Shown piece by piece: positions 1 to 6,973 of a stretch of DNA of 16,064 nt. The stretch's first letter is position 1. Each line of letters begins with the position of its first letter. The stretch covers positions 1 to 16,064 of the forward strand of contig DYMC01000034.1 in NCBI GenBank assembly GCA_020721745.1. The letters are read 5' to 3'. Under the pieces are notes generated by a model. The model saw nothing but the letters and a program-made list of their open reading frames with translations, did no database searches and was not told the DNA's origin. The translations under genes and the position numbers were made by a program. The stretch comes from Lentisphaera sp. Its GTDB lineage: Bacteria > Verrucomicrobiota > Lentisphaeria > Victivallales > GWF2-50-93.

Positions 1-199
1 GAAAAAAGAAAGGCGGAACTCAAGCCAAAGATAAAGCCGATAACCTTCCAATGATGCGAATGATCCTTGCGCCGGGACGGCGCAAAGTACTCGAGCCGGG
101 CTGATTTGCGTAAAGCGTTGATGATCAACAAGGTTATTTTTTGGGGCGCGAAATTTGGGTTAGCCCCCCGCGTGATCCGCGCCGTCGGATGGACAAGGC

Positions 200-268
200 A
201 GGGCGCGATCCCTCCGGTCCCGAGCGCGCCGCATGCGTTTTTGGTAGGGCGCGATCGCCGATCGCGCC
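200..268. repeat. direct repeat with a 9-bp hairpin
   Basis: The word AGGGCGCGATC occurs at 200-210 and again at 246-256. The second copy continues into a perfect hairpin with arm GGCGCGATC at 248-256, loop GCC and arm GATCGCGCC at 260-268. The first copy is followed by a degenerate right arm, GCGCGCC, near 224-230. The second copy is preceded by GGT, giving the head GTAGGGCG also seen, on the other strand, near the right end of the window. This looks like a dispersed spacer repeat. Confidence 0.6.
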
Positions 269-272
269 GATG

Positions 273-299
273 GACGGTTCTCCTTTGGAGAACGCCGTC
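273..299 (-). terminator. hairpin downstream of the ClC gene
   Basis: GTTCTCC (277-283) and GGAGAAC (287-293) pair around a TTT loop. The outer GACGG (273-277) and CCGTC (295-299) extend the stem across a small bulge. It lies 24 bases beyond the ClC stop, where a terminator would be expected, but no T run follows on the minus strand. Transcript end protection or a mobile spacer hairpin are alternatives. A similar TCCTCC-TTT-GGAGGA hairpin occurs at 15923-15937. Confidence 0.4.
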
Positions 300-322
300 C
301 CGACCTTATCGTCTACTGGAAC

Positions 323-2311
323 TCACCCTCCCTCCTTCAGCACCTTGGCCACCTTGTCTGCGTCGGAACAGAGGATCACAAGGTTGTCTCCGATCTCGAC
401 CTGCGTCTTGCCGTCGGGTATTATCTGCTCTTTGTTGCGGAATATGGTCACGACCGTGCATTTGTCCGGGAGTTTTATCTCGGAAAGAGGGCTCCCCGCG
501 CACTTGTAGGCGGAGCCTATTCTTATTTCGAGGAGTTCGGCCGAGGTGGCCTTTTGTATCTTCCTCGACTTGAGGTATCTCTCCATCACGTTCTTGTTCT
601 TGAGGGCGTTGGAATATGCGCTTATTATGTCCTCGCGCCTCAGGAGCCCCATGATCTTCCTCGAGTCGAAGCTGTCCACCACCGGAACCGTGTGGTAGGG
701 TTCGCTTCCGAAGACCATGGCGGCGTCCTCGAGGGAATCGTCGCACCTCATCTTGACCAGCTTGCGGGAGCAGATGTCCGCCACGATGCCGCTGTCCAGG
801 AGGTCGGGACGCCGGTATAGGTCTTTTATGTTGACCACACCGAATAGCCTGCCTGCGCTGTCCACCACGACGCAGCGTTTCACCTCCTTCATGTGGAAAT
901 ATGATTCGAGATCCCTTATGGGCATGTATGCGGGGATTTTGACGATATGCGATTCCGGGATCATCGCGTCCTCGACGCTGATCGTATCGAGAATGCTCTT
1001 GGACTCGAGCTCATCGAGATCTATCCCCATCGCTGCCAGCTTGCAGGTGTATATGTTCTCCCTCGACATCCTGTCGGAGACGAGCATGGCGACGACGGTT
1101 GCGAACATGAGGGGCAGTATGATGTTGTAGTCCCTGGTCATTTCGAAGATGAGCATGATCGAGGTGACCGGGGATTTGGCCGCCGCCGCAAATACGGCCG
1201 CCATCCCGACCACGGCGTATGCGCCATGGCTTGAGACCACGTTCGGGAAGAGCGTCCCGGCGGCCTTCTCGAAGAAGGCTCCGAAAACCGCTCCCATGAA
1301 GAGCAGCGGGGCGAAGACCCCTCCCGACCCGCCGGAGCCGAGCGTGAACGAAGTGGCGGCGATTTTCGCGACGAGGAGCAGGACTAGAACCCCCAGTGTG
1401 AAATCTCCGTCGAGCGCCTTGCTGACGGCCGGGAATCCAGAGCCGTATATTCCGGGGGCGAAGTAGAGGAATATCCCGCAGAGCAGGCCGCCAAGCGCCG
1501 GCTTGAATATGCTGTCGAGCTTGAGCTTGTCGAAGGCATTCTCCGAGCGGTGCAGCAGCTTCGTGAAAGCGAGTGCCACAAAGGCGGAGAGAGCTCCCAT
1601 TACCAGGTAGAACGGCAGCTCCATCTGGTCGTAGGAGTATGTCCCGAGGGAGAATGCCGGACTGTCTCCAAGGAAGGAGTGGGCTATCACGGAGGATGTC
1701 ACCGATGCCACCACGATGGAGCCGAACTCCTTGAGTCCTGCCTTCTTCATGATGACCTCGGTCGAGAATATGACGCCTGCTATCGGGGCGTTGAAAGTCG
1801 CCGATATTCCCGCCGCCGCTCCTGAGGCCAGGAGCGTCACGGTTCTTCTCTCGTTCAGGGAGAGCATCTGGGAGATGGCCGAGCCGATCGCGGAGCCTAT
1901 CTGCACGATGGGCCCCTCACGTCCACAGGAGCCGCCGGTGCCTATCGTCATGATTGAGGCTATGGTCTTCGCGAAGGCGACCATGGGCCTTATCTTTCCC
2001 CTCTCGAGCGATACCGCAACGATCACGTTCGGCACTCCGTGCCCCTTGGCCTCCGGAGCCACGAACCTGATTATCGGCCCCACAAGAAGCCCGCCTATGG
2101 CCGGAAGAATGAAATAGAGCATGTTCCTGTCCGCCGCCATGGCATCGAGGAATCCGTGCAGGTCGGAGAGAGCCTTGATGAATACGACCGAGGCCAGGCC
2201 GGTGCAGATTCCGACGGCGAGAGCCATCAGCACCATGAAGGAGTATTCCTCCTTCTTCAATCTGCCGGCAAGCCCTTTTAGAAAATCAAAGATTGAAAAA
2301 CTCTTGTTCAA
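323..2311 (-). CDS. ClC-family chloride transporter with CBS pair and TrkA-C domain
   Basis: This predicted 662-aa inner-membrane protein moves chloride or related anions as a channel or an H+/Cl- antiporter. ClC signatures are GREGP (131-134, with the external gating glutamate E132), FNAP (173-176), GSGGSGGVFAP (325-335) and the central tyrosine in MTRDYNIILP (Y395). Two CBS domains follow at about 446-505 and 510-565, then a TrkA-C/RCK-C-like domain at about 590-660; both are known as nucleotide- or ligand-sensing modules. I place the start at TTG 2311, which overlaps the TGA of the upstream peptidase gene and has AAGGGGA eight bases before it. The open frame continues upstream to 2530, but that part is antisense-free shadow of the peptidase gene in another frame. 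Odd residues: the filter motif is GHGVP (H91) rather than GSGIP, and the position matching E. coli E203 is V186. Confidence 0.93.
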   Translation of the reverse strand: MNKSFSIFDFLKGLAGRLKKEEYSFMVLMALAVGICTGLASVVFIKALSDLHGFLDAMAADRNMLYFILPAIGGLLVGPIIRFVAPEAKGHGVPNVIVAVSLERGKIRPMVAFAKTIASIMTIGTGGSCGREGPIVQIGSAIGSAISQMLSLNERRTVTLLASGAAAGISATFNAPIAGVIFSTEVIMKKAGLKEFGSIVVASVTSSVIAHSFLGDSPAFSLGTYSYDQMELPFYLVMGALSAFVALAFTKLLHRSENAFDKLKLDSIFKPALGGLLCGIFLYFAPGIYGSGFPAVSKALDGDFTLGVLVLLLVAKIAATSFTLGSGGSGGVFAPLLFMGAVFGAFFEKAAGTLFPNVVSSHGAYAVVGMAAVFAAAAKSPVTSIMLIFEMTRDYNIILPLMFATVVAMLVSDRMSRENIYTCKLAAMGIDLDELESKSILDTISVEDAMIPESHIVKIPAYMPIRDLESYFHMKEVKRCVVVDSAGRLFGVVNIKDLYRRPDLLDSGIVADICSRKLVKMRCDDSLEDAAMVFGSEPYHTVPVVDSFDSRKIMGLLRREDIISAYSNALKNKNVMERYLKSRKIQKATSAELLEIRIGSAYKCAGSPLSEIKLPDKCTVVTIFRNKEQIIPDGKTQVEIGDNLVILCSDADKVAKVLKEGG

Positions 2312-3159
2312 TCGAGCATTCCCCTTAGAAAAGTGGAGAGAGTAACATACAGCCTCAAGATTTCTTCTGCAAGAAAAATCCATATGACGGTTGCGACTGC
2401 CAGAAAAGGGCCGAACGGAATGGCCGCCGCGAGATTCTTCTTCCGGACGGAAACCAGAAAAAGCCCGTATAGCGAGCCGCAGAGCGAGCCGCAGAGAAGG
2501 GTGAAGAAGGCGCCTGGAAAACCGAGGCATGCCCCGACCGCACCCACGTATTTCACGTCTCCCCAGCCAAGAGCGTCCTTCTTGAATACCGAACGCCCGG
2601 CAATAGACACAATGGACATGAAGAGCAGCGATGACAGCATTCCGAATCCGGAGAAGACGATGGCCGGCAAAGCCTTCCTGAAGCCGAAGCCCTCGGGAAG
2701 CAGGGCCGCGAGCAGGAGGCCGGCCACCATGACAGGACAGGTGGTCGCATCAGGAATGATGAAGTGCCTGATGTCTATGAAGAATGTCGTGATGGCCAGG
2801 GCCGATATGGCGAACAGGCGCAGCGCCGCCGCCGGATGCCCGCCGTTGAAATTCAGCTGGAGCCATATCGCGAGATAAAGCGAGCCGCACAGCGCCTCGA
2901 CAACGGCGTAGCGCACGGAAATCCTCCCCCCGCAGGCGGAGCATCTGCCCCTAAGGAAAATCCACGAGAAGATCGGGATGTTCTCGAAGCACCTTATCAG
3001 ATGCCCGCACGACGGACAGCTCGACGGAGGGCTCACGAGGCTGCCTCCCCTGGGAAGCCTCCATATGCAGACATTGAGGAAGCTGCCTATGCAGGCGCCG
3101 AAGGCAAAGACGAAGGCGGAGAAGAGCCAGAATCCGGAATCATTTTGAAACGGCTGCAT
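2308..3159 (-). CDS. pilD: type IV prepilin peptidase / N-methyltransferase (PilD/GspO family)
   Basis: This 283-aa polytopic membrane enzyme cleaves the leader of type IV prepilins or type II secretion pseudopilins and, in the long form of the family, methylates the new N-terminus. The N-terminal GSFLNVCIWRLPRG segment (25-38) is typical. Two CxxC pairs (CPSC 48-51 and CSAC 73-76) mark the zinc-binding cytoplasmic domain found with methylase activity. The catalytic aspartates are seen in FFIDIRH (D129) and GWGDVKY (D201), matching the GxGD aspartyl protease pattern. The ATG is the only start before an in-frame stop; a GGAG lies 14 bases upstream, which is rather far. It sits 67 bp after the hybrid kinase gene and overlaps the ClC start. 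No pilin or secretion ATPase gene is visible here, so its substrates must be encoded elsewhere. Confidence 0.95.
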   Translation of the reverse strand: MQPFQNDSGFWLFSAFVFAFGACIGSFLNVCIWRLPRGGSLVSPPSSCPSCGHLIRCFENIPIFSWIFLRGRCSACGGRISVRYAVVEALCGSLYLAIWLQLNFNGGHPAAALRLFAISALAITTFFIDIRHFIIPDATTCPVMVAGLLLAALLPEGFGFRKALPAIVFSGFGMLSSLLFMSIVSIAGRSVFKKDALGWGDVKYVGAVGACLGFPGAFFTLLCGSLCGSLYGLFLVSVRKKNLAAAIPFGPFLAVATVIWIFLAEEILRLYVTLSTFLRGMLD

Positions 3160-3207
3160 ATGCGACTATCTTTCTCCAAATAAAATTCTCCGCCCCCGAT
3201 CCAACGG

Positions 3208-3223
3208 GGACGGCACGCCGTCC
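3208..3223 (-). terminator. hairpin in the kinase-pilD spacer
   Basis: GGACGGC (3208-3214) and GCCGTCC (3217-3223) form a tight inverted repeat starting 4 bases after the kinase stop. GATCC and GGATC flank it and could add an outer stem (about 3198-3227). No T run follows directly, so it may weaken or process the transcript rather than end it; read-through into pilD seems likely. Confidence 0.35.
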
Positions 3224-3226
3224 GGA

Positions 3227-5710
3227 TCAGGTGCCGAAGCTCCTCTTCACCTCGGACTTGAGCTCTTCCTGCGAGAACGGCTTCGGCAGCAGCGGCAGCG
3301 CCTTGATCCTGGGGTCTATGGTGTCGATGACATCGGGATACCCGGACATCAGAATTATCTTCACGTCGGGCCTGGTCTTCATGGTGTATTCAGCCAGCTT
3401 GCCCCCGTCCATGAACGGCATGACAAGGTCTATCAGAGCGAACTTGATCTCCTCCCCCCTCTGCGCCAGCATCTGTTTCGCCTCGAGCCCGTCCCCGGCG
3501 ACGAGCACCTTGAACCCCTCCCTGCCGAGATACGACGAGACGAGCATCTGCAGAACCTTGTCGTCCTCGGCGAGGAGGACAGCGCCCTTGGGGACGGCAT
3601 CCGCGAGGTCTCCGGCCTCCTGCATTTCCGCGGCGGATTTGGAGACAGCCTCCTTCTCCGGGGCGGGGATAAAGACATCGAAGGTGGTCCCCTTCCCCAG
3701 TTCGCTCTCGAAGGTTATGAAACCCGAATGCTGCTTGACTATGCCGTAGACGGTGGAAAGGCCCAGGCCGGTGCCCTTTCCCTTTGGCTTGGTTGTGAAG
3801 AACGGCTCGAAAATCTTGAGCTTCACCTCGTCGCTCATGCCATGCCCGTTGTCGCGGAAGGAGATCTTCACGAACTCGCCCGGCGCCGCGGAGAACCCGG
3901 CGTAGTCGTATGGCACCGTCTGCACATGCCTGCTCGCCGACACCCCTATCCTGCCCCCCGTCCCGGGAACTGCGTCTCTCGCATTCAAGACCAGGTTCAT
4001 TATCACCTGCTCTATCTGTCCCCTGTCGGCCTTGATCATGAGCCTGTCGTCCGGGAGGCTGTAGCTTATCGAGACATCATCGCCGATTATCCGCCTTATC
4101 ATGTCGTGGATATCCGACACTATCTCCTTCACGCACACTGGCTGCATGTTCATGACCTGCTTGCGGGTGAAGGCGAGGAGCTGCTTCGTGAGGGATGCCG
4201 CCCTCTTCCCGGCCATCCTTATCTGCTCGACGGATTCGCGGGCGCCCTCCTCCCCCCTGATCTGGGAGAGGGCCAGATCCGAATAGCCGAGGATCGCCGT
4301 GAGAATGTTGTTGAAGTCGTGGGCGATGCCGCCTGCAAGCCGCCCTATTGCCTCCATCTTCTGCGCCTGTATGAGCTGCTTCTGCAGATCCACCTCGCGG
4401 GTAACATCCCTCTTCACCGCCACGTAGTTGACTATCTCCCCATTCTTCGCTTTCACCGGGGATATCACCGCTTCCTCCTCGTAGATTGCCCCGTCCTTCC
4501 TTCGATTGAAGAAATGTCCGCGCCAGACATCCCCGGCACGGATGGTCCTCCAGAGATCCTCGTAGAAGACCTTGTCGTGCTTTCCACTCTTCAGGAACCT
4601 GGTGTTCCTGCCAAGGGCCTCACCAACGGTGAAGCCCGTCACCTTCTCAAACGCGGGATTCGCATATTCAATGACTCCATCCGGTCTGGTCACTATCACC
4701 ACCTCGTCGGTCTGGCTTATGGCCGCCTCCAGCCTCTCCCTTTCGATCTCGGCGCTGGCCCTTTCGCCCACGTCATAGCCGATGGCCACCACATTTCCGC
4801 CGGCATCTCCCGAGAAGAATGGATGGAACCTGACATCGAAGAGCTTGCCGTTGAAATCAATCCGGGAGGAGAAGTCCAGCCCGTTGCGCGCGGAAGAGAC
4901 GCAGTCCCTGAACTTGTCGTTCGCCTTGAAAAGCTCCTCGATGCCCAGACCCTTCGCCTTCGCAGGATCCAGGCCTATCTGCCCGACGGCCTTTCCGGCA
5001 ATCTGCGAGACACGCCCCTTGCGGTCGAACACAATAAAGAACATCGGCAGCGCCTCCATTATGCTGCCAAGCTCGCTCTCCGCGGTCTTCAGCTTCAGGT
5101 CCGTTTCAATCCTCTCGGTCATATCCTGATACACACACACGACATCTCCGTTCCGGGTCCTGAACACGTAGTTCTGGCGCCAGCCTGAAATCCTTTCGTC
5201 GGCATACTGCGAAATGTCATGGACCTCCGGGACTCCCGAGAGGAAAACCCTCCTCATCACGTCGGTGAGGCCAAACTTGTCAATTCCCGGAAAGACCTCC
5301 CTGACATCCCTGCCTACAACCTTGTCGGCACTTATCTTCTCGGTCTTCTCGGCAAAGCTGTTAAACTCCTTTATTATGAACTTCCTTCCCTCGTCATGCA
5401 CCGAATAGACCACGACGCAGAAGCCCACGGAATTGAAGAGCTGCAGATAGTCGCTGTCCGCCTGGAAAAGAGTCCTCCTCCATATCTGCTCAGAGAGCAT
5501 CAGCGCCCTGAGCAGAAGCACAAAGCTCATCGCCAGAAAGAAAAGGATGACGCGGGAGACCATTGCCCCGTCGCCGGACGGGAAGAGCGTGGTCCTCTCG
5601 GTTATGAGCTTCGAGACTATCATGTCGAGGAGAAGCACCGCCACGCCGAGCGCCAGCCCCGCGGCGACGCTCGAAAGCAAAAGATGCGGAGAAAGCTTGG
5701 TCTTGGTCAT
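3227..5710 (-). CDS. membrane hybrid sensor histidine kinase, three PAS domains and C-terminal receiver
   Basis: An 827-aa hybrid kinase. Two membrane segments (about 8-30 and 51-72) enclose only about 20 residues, so sensing is probably cytoplasmic or in the membrane. Three PAS-like domains follow at about 85-200, 210-320 and 325-440; the third is the most canonical (PDGVIEYANPAFEKVTG). The HisKA domain has the phospho-acceptor H464 in GGIAHDFNNILT. The ATPase domain has the N-box N576, DNGHG (620-624) and GKGTGLGLS (644-652). The receiver has E715/D716/D717, phospho-acceptor D761 and K810. I use ATG 5710, with AAGGGG ten bases upstream; an ATG at 5764 lies before the likely transcription start and is rejected. 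No separate response regulator is next to it, so phosphate may go to an unlinked phosphotransfer partner. The signal is unknown. Confidence 0.95.
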   Translation of the reverse strand: MTKTKLSPHLLLSSVAAGLALGVAVLLLDMIVSKLITERTTLFPSGDGAMVSRVILFFLAMSFVLLLRALMLSEQIWRRTLFQADSDYLQLFNSVGFCVVVYSVHDEGRKFIIKEFNSFAEKTEKISADKVVGRDVREVFPGIDKFGLTDVMRRVFLSGVPEVHDISQYADERISGWRQNYVFRTRNGDVVCVYQDMTERIETDLKLKTAESELGSIMEALPMFFIVFDRKGRVSQIAGKAVGQIGLDPAKAKGLGIEELFKANDKFRDCVSSARNGLDFSSRIDFNGKLFDVRFHPFFSGDAGGNVVAIGYDVGERASAEIERERLEAAISQTDEVVIVTRPDGVIEYANPAFEKVTGFTVGEALGRNTRFLKSGKHDKVFYEDLWRTIRAGDVWRGHFFNRRKDGAIYEEEAVISPVKAKNGEIVNYVAVKRDVTREVDLQKQLIQAQKMEAIGRLAGGIAHDFNNILTAILGYSDLALSQIRGEEGARESVEQIRMAGKRAASLTKQLLAFTRKQVMNMQPVCVKEIVSDIHDMIRRIIGDDVSISYSLPDDRLMIKADRGQIEQVIMNLVLNARDAVPGTGGRIGVSASRHVQTVPYDYAGFSAAPGEFVKISFRDNGHGMSDEVKLKIFEPFFTTKPKGKGTGLGLSTVYGIVKQHSGFITFESELGKGTTFDVFIPAPEKEAVSKSAAEMQEAGDLADAVPKGAVLLAEDDKVLQMLVSSYLGREGFKVLVAGDGLEAKQMLAQRGEEIKFALIDLVMPFMDGGKLAEYTMKTRPDVKIILMSGYPDVIDTIDPRIKALPLLPKPFSQEELKSEVKRSFGT

Positions 5711-5752
5711 TTCCAACAGGCCCCTTGATTGTCCGTGGTGTTTAGAATTGCT

Positions 5753-5781
5753 ACTATACACCACGCCCCATGAATTTTCAA
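5753..5781 (-). promoter_or_regulatory. sigma70-type promoter for the kinase-pilD-ClC unit
   Basis: On the minus strand TTGAAA (5776-5781) is followed after exactly 17 bases by TATAGT (5753-5758). Transcription would begin near 5746, leaving a leader of about 35 nt before ATG 5710. This also excludes the longer kinase frame starting at 5764. Found by reading only; no transcript data. Confidence 0.7.
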
Positions 5782-5864
5782 TGCCAGCGAGGCAATTTCA
5801 ATATTGCCCCGACGGGCTGATCTGCCCATGTGGACTCCACCGAGAAAAAAAACGTTGTCCGCCC

Positions 5865-5892
5865 TTGCTTTTTGCGCCGGAGAGGCTAGATT
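5865..5892 (+). promoter_or_regulatory. candidate rpsB promoter
   Basis: TTGCTT (5865-5870), a 16-base gap and TAGATT (5887-5892) give a moderate match to a sigma70 promoter. It would start a leader of about 105 nt ahead of rpsB. The match is not strong and other positions are possible. Confidence 0.35.
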
Positions 5893-5929
5893 GCGCGGTT
5901 TTCCAGAGCAAAACAATCAAACAAAAGAT

Positions 5930-5973
5930 CGCTTCCCGCCCCCGCCAAGACGCAAGGAGGGCGTGGCAAAGCG
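5930..5973 (+). promoter_or_regulatory. structured rpsB leader hairpin
   Basis: Three helices nest: CGCTT (5930-5934) with AAGCG (5969-5973), GCC (5944-5946) with GGC (5965-5967), and ACGC (5950-5953) with GCGT (5961-5964). The loop at 5954-5960 is AAGGAGG, a perfect Shine-Dalgarno word that is not placed well for any normal start. Ribosomal protein S2 is known to control its own mRNA in other bacteria, so a regulatory leader is plausible, but this shape is not one I recognise. Confidence 0.3.
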
Positions 5974-6003
5974 GTCGCAAACGAAAAAAGGAGCCAGGTC
6001 CAG

Positions 6004-6945
6004 ATGACGACGGTGAAAGTCCAGGATCTCCTCGAAGCAGGAGTGCATTTCGGCCACCAGACCAGAAAATGGAACCCGAAGATGAAGAAGTTCGTCTACG
6101 GGGAGAAGAACGGGATCCACATAATAGACCTCGCCCAGACCATGAAGCAGATCTACGACGCGTGCAACTTCCTGCAGCACATTGTCGACAGGGGCGGAAA
6201 CATCCTCTTCGTCGGGACGAAGAGACAGGCCCAGGAGGTGGTCAAGGAGGCGGCCGAGAAGACCGGGATGTTCCACGTCACCGAGAGATGGCTCGGCGGA
6301 ACGCTCACGAACAACGCCACGATACAGAAGAGCATCCGCAAGATGAAGGACATGGACGAGATAATTGCGTCACCCGAAAAATCCGCAGCCATGAAGAAGA
6401 AAGAGCTCGTCAACCTGTCCAGAAACTGCCAGAAGCTGCACAAGAACCTCGACGGCATAGCCGGAATGAAAAAACTCCCCGAGGCCCTCTTCGTCGTTGA
6501 CGTCTGCTCCGAGGACATCGCCGTGAAAGAGGCGGCCAAGCTCAAAATACCGGTCGTCGCCATAGTGGACACCAACGGGACCACCGATAACATAGCATAT
6601 CCTATAGTCGCGAACGACGACGCGCTACGCTCGATAAAAATCATAACCGATGTCGTCGCCGAGGCAATCAAGGACGCCGCCGAGATATACAGGATAAAGA
6701 CCGCGGAGGAGAGGAGCAGGCAGCCCGAGAAAGAGGAGGGCAAAGAGGACGGAGAGAAGAAATCCAGGAAGCCCTCTCCAAGGAAGCGCACCAGGAAGAC
6801 CGACGAGGACAGGCGCGAACGCCGCACGACCAGGACAGCGTCTCCGAAGACAAAGGACAAGCCTGCGAAGGAAGCCGCCGCCCCGAAGGCCGCCGCCAAG
6901 AAGGAGGCAAAGCCAGAATCAAAGCCCGAGACAAAACCAGAATAG
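6004..6945 (+). CDS. rpsB: 30S ribosomal protein S2 with long charged C-terminal tail
   Basis: S2 is a small-subunit ribosomal protein needed for S1 binding and translation initiation. The first 225 or so residues match the family: LLEAGVHFGHQTRKWNPKM (9-27), FVGTKRQAQ, ERWLGGTLTN, PEALFVVDV and VVAIVDTNG, then the NDDALRSI segment. The remaining 85-90 residues are a low-complexity tail rich in K, E, R, P and A, ending in repeated K-P-E triplets. S2 is about 240 aa in E. coli, so this 313-aa form is clearly extended. GGAG lies ten bases before the ATG. It begins a plus-strand block and is followed after 28 bp by tsf, the common bacterial order. Confidence 0.98.
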   Translation: MTTVKVQDLLEAGVHFGHQTRKWNPKMKKFVYGEKNGIHIIDLAQTMKQIYDACNFLQHIVDRGGNILFVGTKRQAQEVVKEAAEKTGMFHVTERWLGGTLTNNATIQKSIRKMKDMDEIIASPEKSAAMKKKELVNLSRNCQKLHKNLDGIAGMKKLPEALFVVDVCSEDIAVKEAAKLKIPVVAIVDTNGTTDNIAYPIVANDDALRSIKIITDVVAEAIKDAAEIYRIKTAEERSRQPEKEEGKEDGEKKSRKPSPRKRTRKTDEDRRERRTTRTASPKTKDKPAKEAAAPKAAAKKEAKPESKPETKPE

Positions 6946-6973
6946 CATCACCGAAACCAAGGAGACATTGAAA

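Larger units (their letters stand above)
1..322. other. left-edge non-coding stretch
   Basis: No convincing gene lies here. Reading from base 1, a short frame closes at 52-54 and could be the very end of a gene cut by the window edge, but it is too short to judge. From about 199 to 299 the stretch is a cluster of GC-rich inverted and direct repeats, listed separately. It lies downstream of the minus-strand ClC gene and so forms its 3' flank. Confidence 0.6.
5711..6003. other. divergent spacer between kinase and rpsB
   Basis: About 290 bp separate two divergent genes. The spacer holds the kinase promoter, a weaker candidate rpsB promoter, and a GC-rich structured leader before rpsB. A plus-strand open frame from 5804 ends at 6007 in an ATGA overlap with rpsB; its composition does not look like a conserved protein and I do not call it as a gene. 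Confidence 0.6.

Noticed and set aside
1..54. Possible C-terminal end of a gene cut by the left edge
   Set aside because: Only 17 codons are visible before the stop and two other frames are equally open; nothing identifies a protein.
2312..2530. N-terminal extension of the ClC protein up to an ATG at 2530
   Set aside because: The extra 73 residues lie fully inside the prepilin peptidase gene, are arginine-rich shadow sequence, and a TTG with a good ribosome site exists at 2311.
3728..5188. Long plus-strand open frame of 486 codons
   Set aside because: It is antisense to the well-supported hybrid kinase, and its product is H/L/E-rich with no domain; it is a codon-bias shadow.
5804..6007. 67-codon frame ending in ATGA with rpsB
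   Set aside because: It starts near the kinase promoter region before the likely rpsB transcript start and has no protein-like pattern; kept only as a leader-peptide idea.
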